From assembly GCF_018069895.1 (NCBI RefSeq), contig NZ_JAGQDH010000013.1:1-64000 (forward strand): a stretch of DNA of 64,000 nucleotides. Reading direction: 5' to 3'. The notes under the pieces were generated by a model. The model was not told where the DNA came from, searched no databases, and saw only the letters and a list, made by a program, of their open reading frames with translations. Positions 17,001 through 24,660 of this stretch are shown here, piece after piece (positions within the stretch are counted from its first letter, which is position 1; each line of letters begins with the position of its first letter). The stretch is from Roseovarius autotrophicus. Its GTDB lineage: Bacteria; Pseudomonadota; Alphaproteobacteria; Rhodobacterales; Rhodobacteraceae. Position numbers and translations under genes: made by a program.

Positions 17001-17459
17001 CGGCTCGCCCAGCCGCTTGATCGCGGCGCGCAGATGGCCCACCGGGCCGGGGGCCTCGTCCTTGAGCACGCGCCCCGTGAGCATCAAGGCCCAGGTAGAG
17101 GCATTGACCAGCGGCGAGGTGGAATGGCCCATATGCCTGCCCCAGTCCGAGGGCGCGATCTTGTCCTCGATCAACGCGTCGATCGTGTCGGCGTCGGGCA
17201 CCCGCAACAGCGCCTCTGCCAGACACATGAGCGCTACGCCCTCATCGGTCGAGAGGCCGTATTCGGCCAGAAACACCTCCATCAGGCCGGGGCTTGATTG
17301 CCCGCGGATGGCGCGCACCAGATCAGCGCCGCGCGCGCAGATCCGCGCCCGATCCCCCTCGGAGAGGTCGGCAGCGGCGGTCAGACGCGCCAGCGTTTCC
17401 GCCTCGTCCGCATAGGTGGCAAACTCGATGGCGCGGCGGATATCGGTGTCGTATGGCAT
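14028..17459 (-). CDS. putA: Bifunctional proline dehydrogenase / L-glutamate-semialdehyde dehydrogenase
   Basis: 1143 residues from ATG 17459 with a GGGGG ribosome site just before; the 23-residue extension upstream overlaps the regulatory region. Oxidises proline to P5C on FAD and then glutamate semialdehyde to glutamate with NAD+. The PRODH barrel occupies roughly residues 120-440 ('VRLVKGAYWDTEIK', 'FATHNAHT'). The aldehyde dehydrogenase half has 'SPWNFPLAIFSGQIAAAL', 'VAFTGSTETA', 'AETGGMNAMIV' and the catalytic Cys in 'AGQRCSALRC'. There is no N-terminal ribbon-helix-helix segment, so unlike the E. coli protein it is not its own repressor, in line with the divergent Lrp-type gene next door. 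A short C-terminal domain follows the dehydrogenase. Confidence 0.96.
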   Translation of the reverse strand: MPYDTDIRRAIEFATYADEAETLARLTAAADLSEGDRARICARGADLVRAIRGQSSPGLMEVFLAEYGLSTDEGVALMCLAEALLRVPDADTIDALIEDKIAPSDWGRHMGHSTSPLVNASTWALMLTGRVLKDEAPGPVGHLRAAIKRLGEPVIRTAVGRAMKEMGRQFVLGETIQGAMDRAAGMEKKGYTYSYDMLGEAARTDGDATRYHLSYSRAITAIAKACTHADIRSNPGISVKLSALHPRYEVAQRDEVMRVLVPRLRSLALLAKSAKMGLNIDAEEADRLSLSLDVIETVLAEPALAGWDGFGVVVQAYGQRASHVIDFLYDLATRFDRRIMVRLVKGAYWDTEIKRAQVAGIDGFPVFTSKPATDISYIANARKLLSMTDRIYPQFATHNAHTAAAILDMAADKRAFEFQRLHGMGEALHDIILKAEGTRCRIYAPVGAHRDLLAYLVRRLLENGANSSFVNQIVDKDVAPEQVARDPFEAVNDPAPHLPRGPELFQPERPNSRGFDLRHLPTLDAIEAARAPFAEHRWEAAPLLAGKAQPLAPEAVENPADPADCPGTVAWASKSDVETALAAAAPWNAPAKERAAILNRAADLYEENYGEIFAILTREAGKSIPDAVAELREAVDFLRYYAAHAPEAAPVGTFTCISPWNFPLAIFSGQIAAALAAGNAVLSKPAEQTPLIAHLAVALLHRAGVPATALQLLPGAGDVGAMLTSDARVGGVAFTGSTETALKIRAAMVKNLAPGAPLIAETGGMNAMIVDSTALPEQAVQAIVESAFQSAGQRCSALRCLYVQEDIAPHLTEMLTGAMDALTVGNPWHLSTDCGPVIDEEARSGIAAHIQQARAEGRLVHELKTPNAGTYIAPTLIKVGGIGEIEREIFGPVLHLATFKARDLDRVIGAINATGYGLTFGLMTRIDDRVQHVTEAVQAGNIYVNRNQIGAIVGSQPFGGEGMSGTGPKAGGPHYLTRFTARAAPEQGVKWTEAMSAQAAQKALDAANAAGHAPRAALVLPGPTGESNRLTTHVRPALLCLGPGEVAAMAQKRAVEALGGVAVAVTGRVDPEALVTMGGLSGAIWWGDETEARALADALARRAGPILPLITGLPDTGHALHERHVCVDTTAAGGNAALLGGMG

Positions 17460-17483
17460 GAAAACCCCCAATGTATCTGGCAC

Positions 17484-17535
17484 ATGATAGCACTGGTTGC
17501 GTGGTGACATTTCCTGTTTGATATGCAATTAACAG
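17484..17535. promoter_or_regulatory. putA-putR divergent control region with candidate PutR operator
   Basis: The 102 bases between the two genes hold a dyad CTGTT-N12-AACAG at 17514-17535 and a TATCAT -10-like box for putA on the minus strand (17484-17489) without a good -35, as expected for an activator-dependent promoter. Lrp-type PutR proteins activate putA in response to proline in relatives. Placement of the operator is inferred. Confidence 0.35.
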
Positions 17536-17561
17536 GCGATCTGTTCAATCAGGGGGAAAAA

Positions 17562-18041
17562 GTGAGCCAAAATGATTTTTCCGACCTCGATCGCTTCGAC
17601 CGGGCGATTCTACGGGTTCTGGCGGGAGACGGGCGGATCAGTGTGACCGATCTGGCGCGCGAGATTGGCTTGTCGAAATCGCCCACGCAGGCGCGGCTGC
17701 GGCGGCTGGAGCGGGACGGGGTCATTACCGGCTATCGCGCGCTGTTCGATCCGATCCGGCTGGGGCTCGATCATGTGAGCTTTGTCGAGGTGCGGCTGCA
17801 CGACACGCGCGAGGCGGCGCTTGCGGCCTTCAACGCGGCGGTGGCGAAGATCCCCGAGATCGAGCAGGCGCATCTGATTGCCGGGAATTTCGACTACCTG
17901 CTCAAGGTGCGCACGCAGAACATGGCCGATTACCGCCGCGTGCTGGCCGAACAGATCTCGACCCTGCCGCATGTGTCCAACACCTCGACCTATGTGGCGA
18001 TGCAGGCGGTGAAGGAAAATGCGCTTGGCGATGTGATCTGA
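17562..18041 (+). CDS. putR: Lrp/AsnC-family proline-responsive regulator
   Basis: 159 residues from GTG 17562, chosen for the AGGGGGA ribosome site at 17551-17557 and because the protein then begins like relatives ('SDLDRFDRAILRVLAGDG'). AsnC-type helix-turn-helix at about 27-50 ('TDLAREIGLSKSPTQARL') is followed by a RAM ligand-binding domain (about 65-150). Divergent from putA with a shared control region, so its expected role is proline-dependent control of putA. In the family, control of the regulator's own gene is common. Confidence 0.88.
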   Translation: MSQNDFSDLDRFDRAILRVLAGDGRISVTDLAREIGLSKSPTQARLRRLERDGVITGYRALFDPIRLGLDHVSFVEVRLHDTREAALAAFNAAVAKIPEIEQAHLIAGNFDYLLKVRTQNMADYRRVLAEQISTLPHVSNTSTYVAMQAVKENALGDVI

Positions 18042-18085
18042 GCCGGCTTTACACCGGGGCGGCAGCGGCTATTCTCCGCCCCCAT

Positions 18086-18171
18086 GCCCGCGTGGTGGAA
18101 TGGTAGACACAGGAGACTTAAAATCTCCAGACCGGACGGTCGTGCGAGTTCGAGTCTCGCCGCGGGCACCA
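18086..18171 (+). tRNA. tRNA-Leu(UAA)
   Basis: 86 bases with encoded CCA (18169-18171). Acceptor GCCCGCG pairs with CGCGGGC, discriminator A. The anticodon arm GGAGA-CTTAAAA-TCTCC gives anticodon TAA (18119-18121). The long variable arm and T arm with GTTCGAGTC are as expected for leucine. Confidence 0.95.
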
Positions 18172-18208
18172 CAGCCGCAGGTAAGCTGTCACTGGTCGAA
18201 AATCGCGC

Positions 18209-19642
18209 TTACTGGCACTCGACGAATACGGTGAACCGGGATGCTACCATGGCCAGATCAACCGGATCGACCGTTTCGTTGGTCAAGTTGAGCAAGGGCT
18301 CTATTCCGTTCTGGCTGAGGAACAGTTTCGCGATCTCACCGCGAATGGCAAAGTTGACGTTCTGCGGGAGATCTCCGAGCGTGCTCGCAACCTTGACGGC
18401 ATCCAGTTTTGCGACCACGACACCGACCACGCTTCCGTCGGGTCCAAGGAGGGGGCCTCCGGAATTGCCGGATTGAATGGGGGCCGTGATCTGCATCGTG
18501 GTGGCGTCATTGTTGACCCCCCGAAGCGACGAGACAGAACCGCGTGTCACGTTCACGCCGCCAAGAAGCCCGGCATACGGATAGCCGATCGCCGTCACAT
18601 CGGAATTCAATCTGGCGGACGAGATCGCGAAACGGGCGACGATCGAAGGCGGTGTTCCGTGAGTTTGCAACAAGGCCAGGTCGAAATCGTCCGACTTCTC
18701 GAAAAGCGTCGCCTTTTCACCGTTGACGAGAATGTTCCTGCAACCGCGAACCACATGGGCGTTTGTCAGCAGAAAGCCCTCTTCCGACACCCAGAAGCCT
18801 GATCCCGCAGAACCGGCCCCGTCATCACGGTCATGGTCCGGAGTTGGTGTGCTGACCGCGTCGGCGGTCTGTTGGCCCTCATCTATCAGACCGGCAAGTG
18901 CCGTGACCGCCTGTTCGAGGAGGCCATTTTTCGTGAACATGATGTTCCGGGCCTGCCCGACCTGAATGCTCGACGCGACCGCGCCAAGAAGGTTGGCATC
19001 GCGTGGCTGTGCCGAAAGCATGACCGTTGACCATGCGTTGTCGATAAAGTTCGAGCGGGTGTAGAGAAGGGATCCGTCACGGGCCTTGGCCGAGGTAACG
19101 GCAAAATTCGTCTTGCGGACGGTGTAGGTGTTTTCGCTGCCTGTGTTGAACTTCTCGGTGTAGTCGTGCAGCGCCTGTGCCGTGCTTTTCGTGTGAATGC
19201 CCACCGAGATTGCAAGACTGCTTGTCGAATGCCGGAGATTCACGAAATGATCCGAAGGCGGATCATTCACCAGGCTGTCTTGCGGAACAAGTAGAGACAG
19301 CCCCAACGCATCGAAATATTCGATCGCCCAACCATCCTCGAGCATGCGCTCGAACAGGGAAAATGCCAGCATTGCCAGATGCCAGTCCTCGGTTTCGGCG
19401 CGGAATTCGGCGCGGGAATACCGCTCGAGTGCGGATTGGCTGATCGGCCCCCAGGCGCCATCCAACAACCCCTGGTAATGGCCCTCGAAGGCCAGCGCGG
19501 CCTGCAGAAAACGCTTGTCGTCATGCGTGAGCAAGGAAGCGTCGAAACTTCTGAAAAGAGAGGTGTAATCCTGTGCGGATGCCGGCGGCGCACGATCAAT
19601 CGTCAACAAGAAACAGACTGCCAGACTGATCAGAAATCGCAT
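18209..19642 (-). CDS. Secreted trypsin-like serine protease with peptidoglycan-binding-like N-terminal part
   Basis: 477 residues with a signal peptide (about 1-23, cut after ASA). Residues 40-80 ('FLQAALAFEGHYQGLLDG', 'SALERYSR') resemble a PG_binding_1-like helical repeat. Residues 100-260 form a domain I cannot assign. The C-terminal S1 protease fold has His296 in 'LTNAHVV', Asp321 in 'FDLALL' and Ser394 in 'QSGNSGGPLLG', so the triad is complete. No PDZ domain follows, unlike DegP/HtrA. Composition is visibly lower in G+C than its neighbours, and the gene lies 38 bases beyond tRNA-Leu on the opposite strand, which suggests acquisition. A GGGGTGG ribosome site precedes the ATG. Likely periplasmic; substrate unknown. 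Confidence 0.85.
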   Translation of the reverse strand: MRFLISLAVCFLLTIDRAPPASAQDYTSLFRSFDASLLTHDDKRFLQAALAFEGHYQGLLDGAWGPISQSALERYSRAEFRAETEDWHLAMLAFSLFERMLEDGWAIEYFDALGLSLLVPQDSLVNDPPSDHFVNLRHSTSSLAISVGIHTKSTAQALHDYTEKFNTGSENTYTVRKTNFAVTSAKARDGSLLYTRSNFIDNAWSTVMLSAQPRDANLLGAVASSIQVGQARNIMFTKNGLLEQAVTALAGLIDEGQQTADAVSTPTPDHDRDDGAGSAGSGFWVSEEGFLLTNAHVVRGCRNILVNGEKATLFEKSDDFDLALLQTHGTPPSIVARFAISSARLNSDVTAIGYPYAGLLGGVNVTRGSVSSLRGVNNDATTMQITAPIQSGNSGGPLLGPDGSVVGVVVAKLDAVKVASTLGDLPQNVNFAIRGEIAKLFLSQNGIEPLLNLTNETVDPVDLAMVASRFTVFVECQ

Positions 19643-19753
19643 CGCGCCACCCCGTTCATCGTCGAAACAGTGTCACACAGAGGCCCCCCGCGCAATCATG
19701 AGCGCGATAGAGGGCACGATTTGTTCCCTGCCTCTGGTGCCGTGGGCACCATC

Positions 19754-20797
19754 CTAGCCCTGATGCTCCGCCCCTATGCCCTGAAACATGGCGCGCAGAT
19801 CGACGGTGCTTTCCTCGCCGATCCGGTCGAAACAGCGGTCGATCCACCCGGCGGCGGTCTCGCGGCCGATATCGCGCAACCGGGTGAGAAAGGCCCATTC
19901 CACGTTCATCTTCGAGGATGCCCCCATTGCCCTTATCGTCGCCTCGTTCTCGATCAGGTGGACCTTGACGGGACGATAGTGCCCAGGCGAGAGCTTGCCC
20001 TGCTCGATCAGGCGATCGACGAAATCGATCGCGCGCAACTCCTTGAGAAGACTCGCGTTGAAGCTGATCTCGTTCATTCGGTTCTGGATATCCTGCGCGG
20101 TGCGTGGTGCGCCCTTGCGCTCGATCGGGTTGATCTGGATGACCACGATATCGTCGGTTCCGGTCTTTCCATAGAACGGGAAGAGTGCCGGATTGCCCAT
20201 GTAGCCGCCATCCCAATAGGGCACGCCATCGATCTCCACCGCGTGATAGAGATGTGGCAGGCAGGCTGAGGCCATGACCATGTCCACCGTCAGTTCCTCG
20301 CGTGGGAACACCTTGACACGGCCGGTTTCGACATTGGTGGCCGAGACGAACAGCTCGAAGGCGGTGCAGCGCCGCACCATATCGAAGTCGATGCTCTCGG
20401 CCACCAGGTCGCGCAGCGGATTGATGTTGAGCGGGTTGAGCTGATAGGGCGAGGCCACCCCGGTGAGCGCATTCATGAAGTGGTAGAACGGGTTGTTCTC
20501 AAGCCCCCAGTTGCCGGTGATCCGGTCCACGGGTGTCCGTTGCAGGGGCGTATGGCGGACGCTCTCGCTCATCGAACGCCAGAACGCGTCGAGGGCGGCG
20601 CGCGCGCCGTCGGGGCCGGCGCGGGTCATGCCATCGGCGAGCGCCACCGCGTTCATTGCGCCGGCTGACGTGCCCGAGACCCCGGCGATCTTCAACCGCC
20701 CGTCTTCGAGAAGGTAATCGAGCACGCCCCAGGTGAACGCCCCATGTGCGCCACCGCCTTGCAGCGCGAGATTGACGGGTTTCTGCTTCATGGCCAT
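19754..20797 (-). CDS. Patatin-like phospholipase
   Basis: 347 residues from ATG 20797, which has GAGGAGA just upstream; an ATG 39 bases earlier lacks one. The patatin Ser-Asp dyad is complete: oxyanion loop GGGAHG (14-19), nucleophile Ser44 in 'GVSGTSAG', and Asp196 in 'YWDGGYMGN'. No signal peptide, so it acts in the cytoplasm or at the inner leaflet, or is exported by another route. Related proteins hydrolyse membrane lipids or, in PHB-making bacteria, accompany storage-granule metabolism; nothing here decides. It sits upstream of the protease gene on the same strand with a 111-base gap and no clear terminator. Confidence 0.88.
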   Translation of the reverse strand: MAMKQKPVNLALQGGGAHGAFTWGVLDYLLEDGRLKIAGVSGTSAGAMNAVALADGMTRAGPDGARAALDAFWRSMSESVRHTPLQRTPVDRITGNWGLENNPFYHFMNALTGVASPYQLNPLNINPLRDLVAESIDFDMVRRCTAFELFVSATNVETGRVKVFPREELTVDMVMASACLPHLYHAVEIDGVPYWDGGYMGNPALFPFYGKTGTDDIVVIQINPIERKGAPRTAQDIQNRMNEISFNASLLKELRAIDFVDRLIEQGKLSPGHYRPVKVHLIENEATIRAMGASSKMNVEWAFLTRLRDIGRETAAGWIDRCFDRIGEESTVDLRAMFQGIGAEHQG

Positions 20798-20884
20798 GGC
20801 TCTCTCCTCGGTGGGGATAGGCTTAGCGCGATTCATCCACGGGATGTAGGGGGAATGGCGCCCCGTAACGTCACGCCCTCGTGT

Positions 20885-21862
20885 TCAGCGGGCAAAGGCC
20901 ACGGGCAGGGTAAAGCGGTGCTGTGTTCCCGGCAGGCGGTCGGGCTTGGCGGGCAGGCGTGCGCGGCGCACCGCCGCGAGCGCCGCCGCATCGAGCCGGG
21001 GATCGCCCGAGGAGCGGCTGACCGCGACCGCCAGAAGCCGCCCGTCGCCGCCCACGTCGAGCACGAGATGCACGGTGCCTTGGGCGCGCGTGCCTGACGG
21101 ATAGCGTTTCTGCCGCTCGATCCGCGACCGGATCGCGCCGCCCCATTGTCCCATGAGGCTGGTGCGGGTTGCGCTGTCGAGCCGCGCCGGGGCGTGGCTC
21201 TGCGCGGCTCCGCCCGCTTCTTGCCCTCCGGTGCCGCGCGCGGTCTGTGCGGCGCGCGGGGGGGCGGGTCTGGACGGTTTTTGGGCGGCTTTCTCTGTCG
21301 GGCGCGCGCCGGGATGCGGGGGGGCGGGGGCCTCTGCGGTGCGGCGGTCGATTTCGGGCAGGGTGGCGGTTCGCGGCGGTTCGGGCGCTTCGGGGCGCGG
21401 TGCGTTTGGTGATGCGCGCTCCGGGGTCGCGGGGCGCGCGGGGGATGCCTCGGCGGTCCAGGGCGGCAGGTGTGTGGGCGCGCGGTCCGAGAGGGCGGGC
21501 GCGGGCAGCGGCAGGGGGCCGGTTTCGACGCGGGGCAGGGCGGGGGTGTCGCTTGCCGGTGGCTGTTCGGGCGCGGGCGCGCGGGTGGGGGTATCGGCGG
21601 GGCGGAGGGCGGCGGGCAGCGCCACGGGATGCGTCTCGGCCTCGGTTAGGGTTTGCGGGGTTGGCGCGTGGTGCTGCACTTCGAACGGGCGCTCCCATGC
21701 CGCTACGAGCGCGGCCATTTGCGGGGCTGCGGCGGCGAGCGTCACCGTCTCGGCCCCGCCCTCGCCACCCGCGCCGCCGCCCTCGGGCGCGGCAGACCAG
21801 ATACCCGCATGAACCGCTGCTGCCAGCGCCACGAAACCCGCGAATTCCAGTCCCCGGATCAT
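20885..21862 (-). CDS. TonB-family energy transducer
   Basis: 325 residues. One N-terminal membrane anchor (about 7-24), a very long Pro/Ala/Arg/Glu-rich periplasmic spacer (about 60-230), and a C-terminal TonB domain (about 232-325) with 'SRIERQKRYPSGTRAQGTVH' and 'SSGDPRLDAAALAAVRRA'. It spans the periplasm and passes proton-motive energy from ExbB/ExbD to outer-membrane receptors. Last gene of the corrinoid operon, overlapping the second exbD by 4 bases, so it most likely serves the receptor encoded at its head. Confidence 0.9.
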   Translation of the reverse strand: MIRGLEFAGFVALAAAVHAGIWSAAPEGGGAGGEGGAETVTLAAAAPQMAALVAAWERPFEVQHHAPTPQTLTEAETHPVALPAALRPADTPTRAPAPEQPPASDTPALPRVETGPLPLPAPALSDRAPTHLPPWTAEASPARPATPERASPNAPRPEAPEPPRTATLPEIDRRTAEAPAPPHPGARPTEKAAQKPSRPAPPRAAQTARGTGGQEAGGAAQSHAPARLDSATRTSLMGQWGGAIRSRIERQKRYPSGTRAQGTVHLVLDVGGDGRLLAVAVSRSSGDPRLDAAALAAVRRARLPAKPDRLPGTQHRFTLPVAFAR

Positions 21863-22242
21863 TTCGCCCCCGTCACGATCTCGACCCGCGTCACCCCGCG
21901 CGCGGCCAGTTCCGGCAGAAGCCGCGCCAGCACGCGCGCCTCAAGCCGCGTATCGGCGCGGATGTGCAGGGCTGCGTCCGGCGTGGCGCGCGCCGCAAGC
22001 GCACCCAGCACCGCGTCGCCCCGCGCCGCGTTGAAGGCAAGCCGCCCCTCGGCGTCCATGTAAAGCGTGTCGGCGGGGGCCGCGCGGTCACCCGCGCCGC
22101 TTTCGGGCAGGATCACGTCAAAGGGGGCGGAGGGCGTGATCTGCGCGCTCATCAGAAAGAAGATCAGCAGCAGGAACACCACGTTGATCATCGGCACGAT
22201 CGGTTCCAGCGGGCGGCGGCGGCGGGGCGTGGCAAACTCCAT
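21859..22242 (-). CDS. ExbD/TolR-family protein (second copy)
   Basis: 127 residues. A single membrane segment near residues 17-36 follows a basic N-terminus, with 'EPIVPMINVVFLLLIFFLM' holding the membrane Asn where many ExbD proteins have the proton-carrying Asp; the first copy in this operon keeps that Asp ('[10 protein letters not shown]'). Periplasmic domain about 40-127. It follows the first exbD by four bases and overlaps tonB. The Asp-to-Asn difference suggests this copy may not carry protons itself. Confidence 0.87.
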   Translation of the reverse strand: MEFATPRRRRPLEPIVPMINVVFLLLIFFLMSAQITPSAPFDVILPESGAGDRAAPADTLYMDAEGRLAFNAARGDAVLGALAARATPDAALHIRADTRLEARVLARLLPELAARGVTRVEIVTGAK

Positions 22243-22246
22243 CGAC

Positions 22247-22624
22247 CTAGTCCACCACCACGAGGCGCATGACGCCAGCGGCGCGCAGGGCGTCGCTCAC
22301 CTCGATGAGCTGTTGCAGCGACACACCTTCGGCGGGGCGCAGCACGACGATATCCTCGGGCGTCTCCATCAGGGGGGTGAGCGCGCCCGCCAGCGCATCG
22401 AGCGGCAGCGCGCGCCCGTTGAGTGCGACGCCGCCTTCGGTGATCGCCACAAGGCGTGGCGGGCCGTCATAGGCGACGGCCCCCCCGCCCGTGGCCATGG
22501 GCAGGCTCAGGTCATGGCCGAAGCGCGCGGCCAGCATGAAGAACACCAGAAGCAGGAACACCACGTCGATCATCGGCGTGAGGCTCGGGCGGCGCGTCGC
22601 GCGGGAAGGGCCAAAGCTGATCAT
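22247..22624 (-). CDS. ExbD biopolymer transport protein (first copy)
   Basis: 125 residues from ATG 22624, which overlaps the exbB stop (ATGA). The transmembrane motif '[17 protein letters not shown]' near residues 15-31 contains the conserved Asp needed for proton flow. The remainder is a periplasmic domain. With ExbB it forms the motor that energises TonB. Confidence 0.9.
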   Translation of the reverse strand: MISFGPSRATRRPSLTPMIDVVFLLLVFFMLAARFGHDLSLPMATGGGAVAYDGPPRLVAITEGGVALNGRALPLDALAGALTPLMETPEDIVVLRPAEGVSLQQLIEVSDALRAAGVMRLVVVD

Positions 22625-23250
22625 TCCGCCCCTCTCGCCGTGAAGATGCGGGTGGCGGCGTCCTCCATGTCGGCCTGCACACGGTCGGCCACGCTCTCGA
22701 ACCATGTCAGCGCCGCCGAGGCGGGGATCGCTACCGCCATGCCTGCGGCGGTGGTCAAAAGCGCCTCCCAGATGCCGCCGGCAAGCACCGACGGATCGGC
22801 GCTGTTGCCGCTGGTCTGAAGCGCCTGAAACGCTGCGATCATGCCCAGAACCGTGCCCAGAAGCCCGATGAGCGGCGCGATGGTGGCGATCAGTTCGAGC
22901 GCGCGCAGCCCGATGCGGGCCTCGCCCAGAAGCAGCTTGGCCACGCGCGTCGTCTCCTCGCGGGCCTGCGCCTCGGACCAATGTGCGGCAATGCGCGCCT
23001 CCATCGCCGCGAGCGCGAGGCGCGCGCGCAAGCTACGGCGCGGGCGCAGGAGCGCCATCGCCTCTGTGCCCTGCCCATGCTGCCAGAGCGCGACCGCGCG
23101 TCCGGTCACGGCCCCCGACCACGCGCCGGTGAGCATGAGCCGCCAGAGCTTCCACAGGATCAGCGCCAGCGTCAGCACCGAGAGCACGGCGATCACCCAG
23201 AGCGCGGGGCCGCCCCGGTCAAGAAAGGCGAAAAGCGTGGTTTCATCCAT
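22621..23250 (-). CDS. ExbB/MotA/TolQ-family proton channel
   Basis: 209 residues, three membrane segments (about 13-33, 118-140, 160-182). The conserved stretches '[21 protein letters not shown]' in part and '[14 protein letters not shown]' are those of the ExbB channel. Overlaps the cbiZ stop by 8 bases and exbD by 4, so translation is coupled. Encodes the stator of the operon's TonB motor. Confidence 0.93.
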   Translation of the reverse strand: MDETTLFAFLDRGGPALWVIAVLSVLTLALILWKLWRLMLTGAWSGAVTGRAVALWQHGQGTEAMALLRPRRSLRARLALAAMEARIAAHWSEAQAREETTRVAKLLLGEARIGLRALELIATIAPLIGLLGTVLGMIAAFQALQTSGNSADPSVLAGGIWEALLTTAAGMAVAIPASAALTWFESVADRVQADMEDAATRIFTARGAE

Positions 23251-23905
23251 GGCGGGCCTCCCGTGCCGCGTCGCTGGATTGCCAGAGCGCGATGCCGCGC
23301 GTCACCGCGTCACGCACGGCGCGGCCCAGGGCCTCGCCCAAGGCGGTGTGCAGCCCGGCATAGCGAGTGGCCCCTTCGGGCGCGGCGAGCGCGACGCAAT
23401 CGGTGCCGGTGCCGGTGACGGGGCCGGTGGACAGGCACAGACCGGATTGCATCAGCGCGGCGGTGCGCGCCTGTGTGGCGATGCTGAGCGCCTCGATGCG
23501 CGCGCCCTCGGTCAGGCCCTCGGAAAGCTGCACGGCGATGTTGATCGTGCCCCAGCCATGGCTTGCGGGTGGCAGGCGGGTGCCCACCGACTCGGCGTTC
23601 GACAGGCCCACCGTGGCCACGGCGCGGGCGCGGATGCCCGCCACTTCGGTGTGCGCCTCGCAGACCTGCGCGATGTTGCAGGAGGTGAGGAAACAGACCG
23701 CATCGGATGTGCCCCGCGCGGCCAGTTCCCGTGTCAGCCATGCCTCGACATCGAGACCCTCGGGCAGATCGGCATTGCGCACCTCGCGCCACAGGATGCG
23801 GCGCGCGCGCACAAGACCGGGGCGGTTCACGGCCCAACTGAGCACCGGCATTTCGGCCCCGAGATCGAGGGTAAGCCAGGGATGATCGTGACGAAGCGCG
23901 CTCAA
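23243..23905 (-). CDS. cbiZ: Adenosylcobinamide amidohydrolase
   Basis: 220 residues. CbiZ removes the aminopropanol side chain of adenosylcobinamide (and in Rhodobacter also of pseudo-B12) to give adenosylcobyric acid, which re-enters synthesis with the correct lower ligand. Family marks are '[13 protein letters not shown]', '[10 protein letters not shown]', '[12 protein letters not shown]' and 'GTINIAV'. It lies between the corrinoid ABC transporter ATPase and exbB, overlapping both, which matches a salvage-and-remodel role for imported corrinoids. Confidence 0.9.
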   Translation of the reverse strand: MSALRHDHPWLTLDLGAEMPVLSWAVNRPGLVRARRILWREVRNADLPEGLDVEAWLTRELAARGTSDAVCFLTSCNIAQVCEAHTEVAGIRARAVATVGLSNAESVGTRLPPASHGWGTINIAVQLSEGLTEGARIEALSIATQARTAALMQSGLCLSTGPVTGTGTDCVALAAPEGATRYAGLHTALGEALGRAVRDAVTRGIALWQSSDAAREARHG

Positions 23906-24660
23906 CGGATCACCTCCAGCGGCTGGAACACCGGGCCTTGCGGCGTGGTGGCGTAATGGGCGGTGACGTGGAAGATACGGGCGAGATTGTCGGGTGTCAG
24001 GACCGCCTCTGGCGGGCCGTCGGCGGCCACGCCGTCCTCACCCAGCAGAATGAGTCGCGTGCAATGGCGCGCCGCCAGTCCCAGATCGTGCAGCGAGGCA
24101 AGCACCGCGCGCCCCTCGCCCGCCAGCCGTGCGAAGACCGCCATGGTGGCGATCTGATTGGCCGGGTCGAGACCGGCAATCGGCTCGTCGGCCATCAAGA
24201 GGGGCGTGTCCTGCGCCAGCGCGCGGGCGATGAGCGCCATCGCCTGCTCGCCCCCGGAAAGGCGCGTGGCGGTGCGGCGGCGCAGGCCCTCCAGCCCCAT
24301 CGTGGCAAGTGCGCGGTCAACATGCGCGCGGTCGGTCCCGCGTAGCCCTTGCCAGCCCGCCAGATGTGGTGTGCGGCCCAGTGCCACAAGCGTCTCGACG
24401 CTGACCGGCCAGGCGATGTCGCGCGCCTGCGGCATCCAGGCCGCCTTGCGCCCGCGTGCCTCGGGGGGCAGCGCGGCAAGGCTGCTTCTTCCCTCATGCG
24501 GTAGCAAGCCAAGCGCCGCGCGCATGAGCGTGGTCTTGCCTGCGCCATTGGGGCCGATGAGGCCGACAAATTCGCCCTCCGCCACGTCGAGCGTGACGTT
24601 TGACAGGATCGGGCGGCCACGCAGGCGCACCGAGAGATCGCGGAGGCAAAGCAGCGTCAT
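23902..24660 (-). CDS. btuD: Corrinoid ABC transporter ATP-binding protein
   Basis: 252 residues. Walker A GPNGAGKTTL near 36-45, Q loop 'AAWMPQ', signature 'LSGGEQAMALIARALAQ', Walker B 'LLMADEP' (the usual Leu-Asp is Ala-Asp) and switch His in 'LASLHDLGLAARHC'. Powers the FecCD-type permease encoded just upstream. Riboswitch control and the cbiZ neighbour point to corrinoids rather than siderophores. Confidence 0.88.
   Translation of the reverse strand: MTLLCLRDLSVRLRGRPILSNVTLDVAEGEFVGLIGPNGAGKTTLMRAALGLLPHEGRSSLAALPPEARGRKAAWMPQARDIAWPVSVETLVALGRTPHLAGWQGLRGTDRAHVDRALATMGLEGLRRRTATRLSGGEQAMALIARALAQDTPLLMADEPIAGLDPANQIATMAVFARLAGEGRAVLASLHDLGLAARHCTRLILLGEDGVAADGPPEAVLTPDNLARIFHVTAHYATTPQGPVFQPLEVIR

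Noticed and set aside
18042..20797. A full genomic island from tRNA-Leu to the patatin gene
   Set aside because: Only the protease gene looks compositionally odd; no integrase, no repeat of the tRNA 3' end seen, and patatin matches the host composition.
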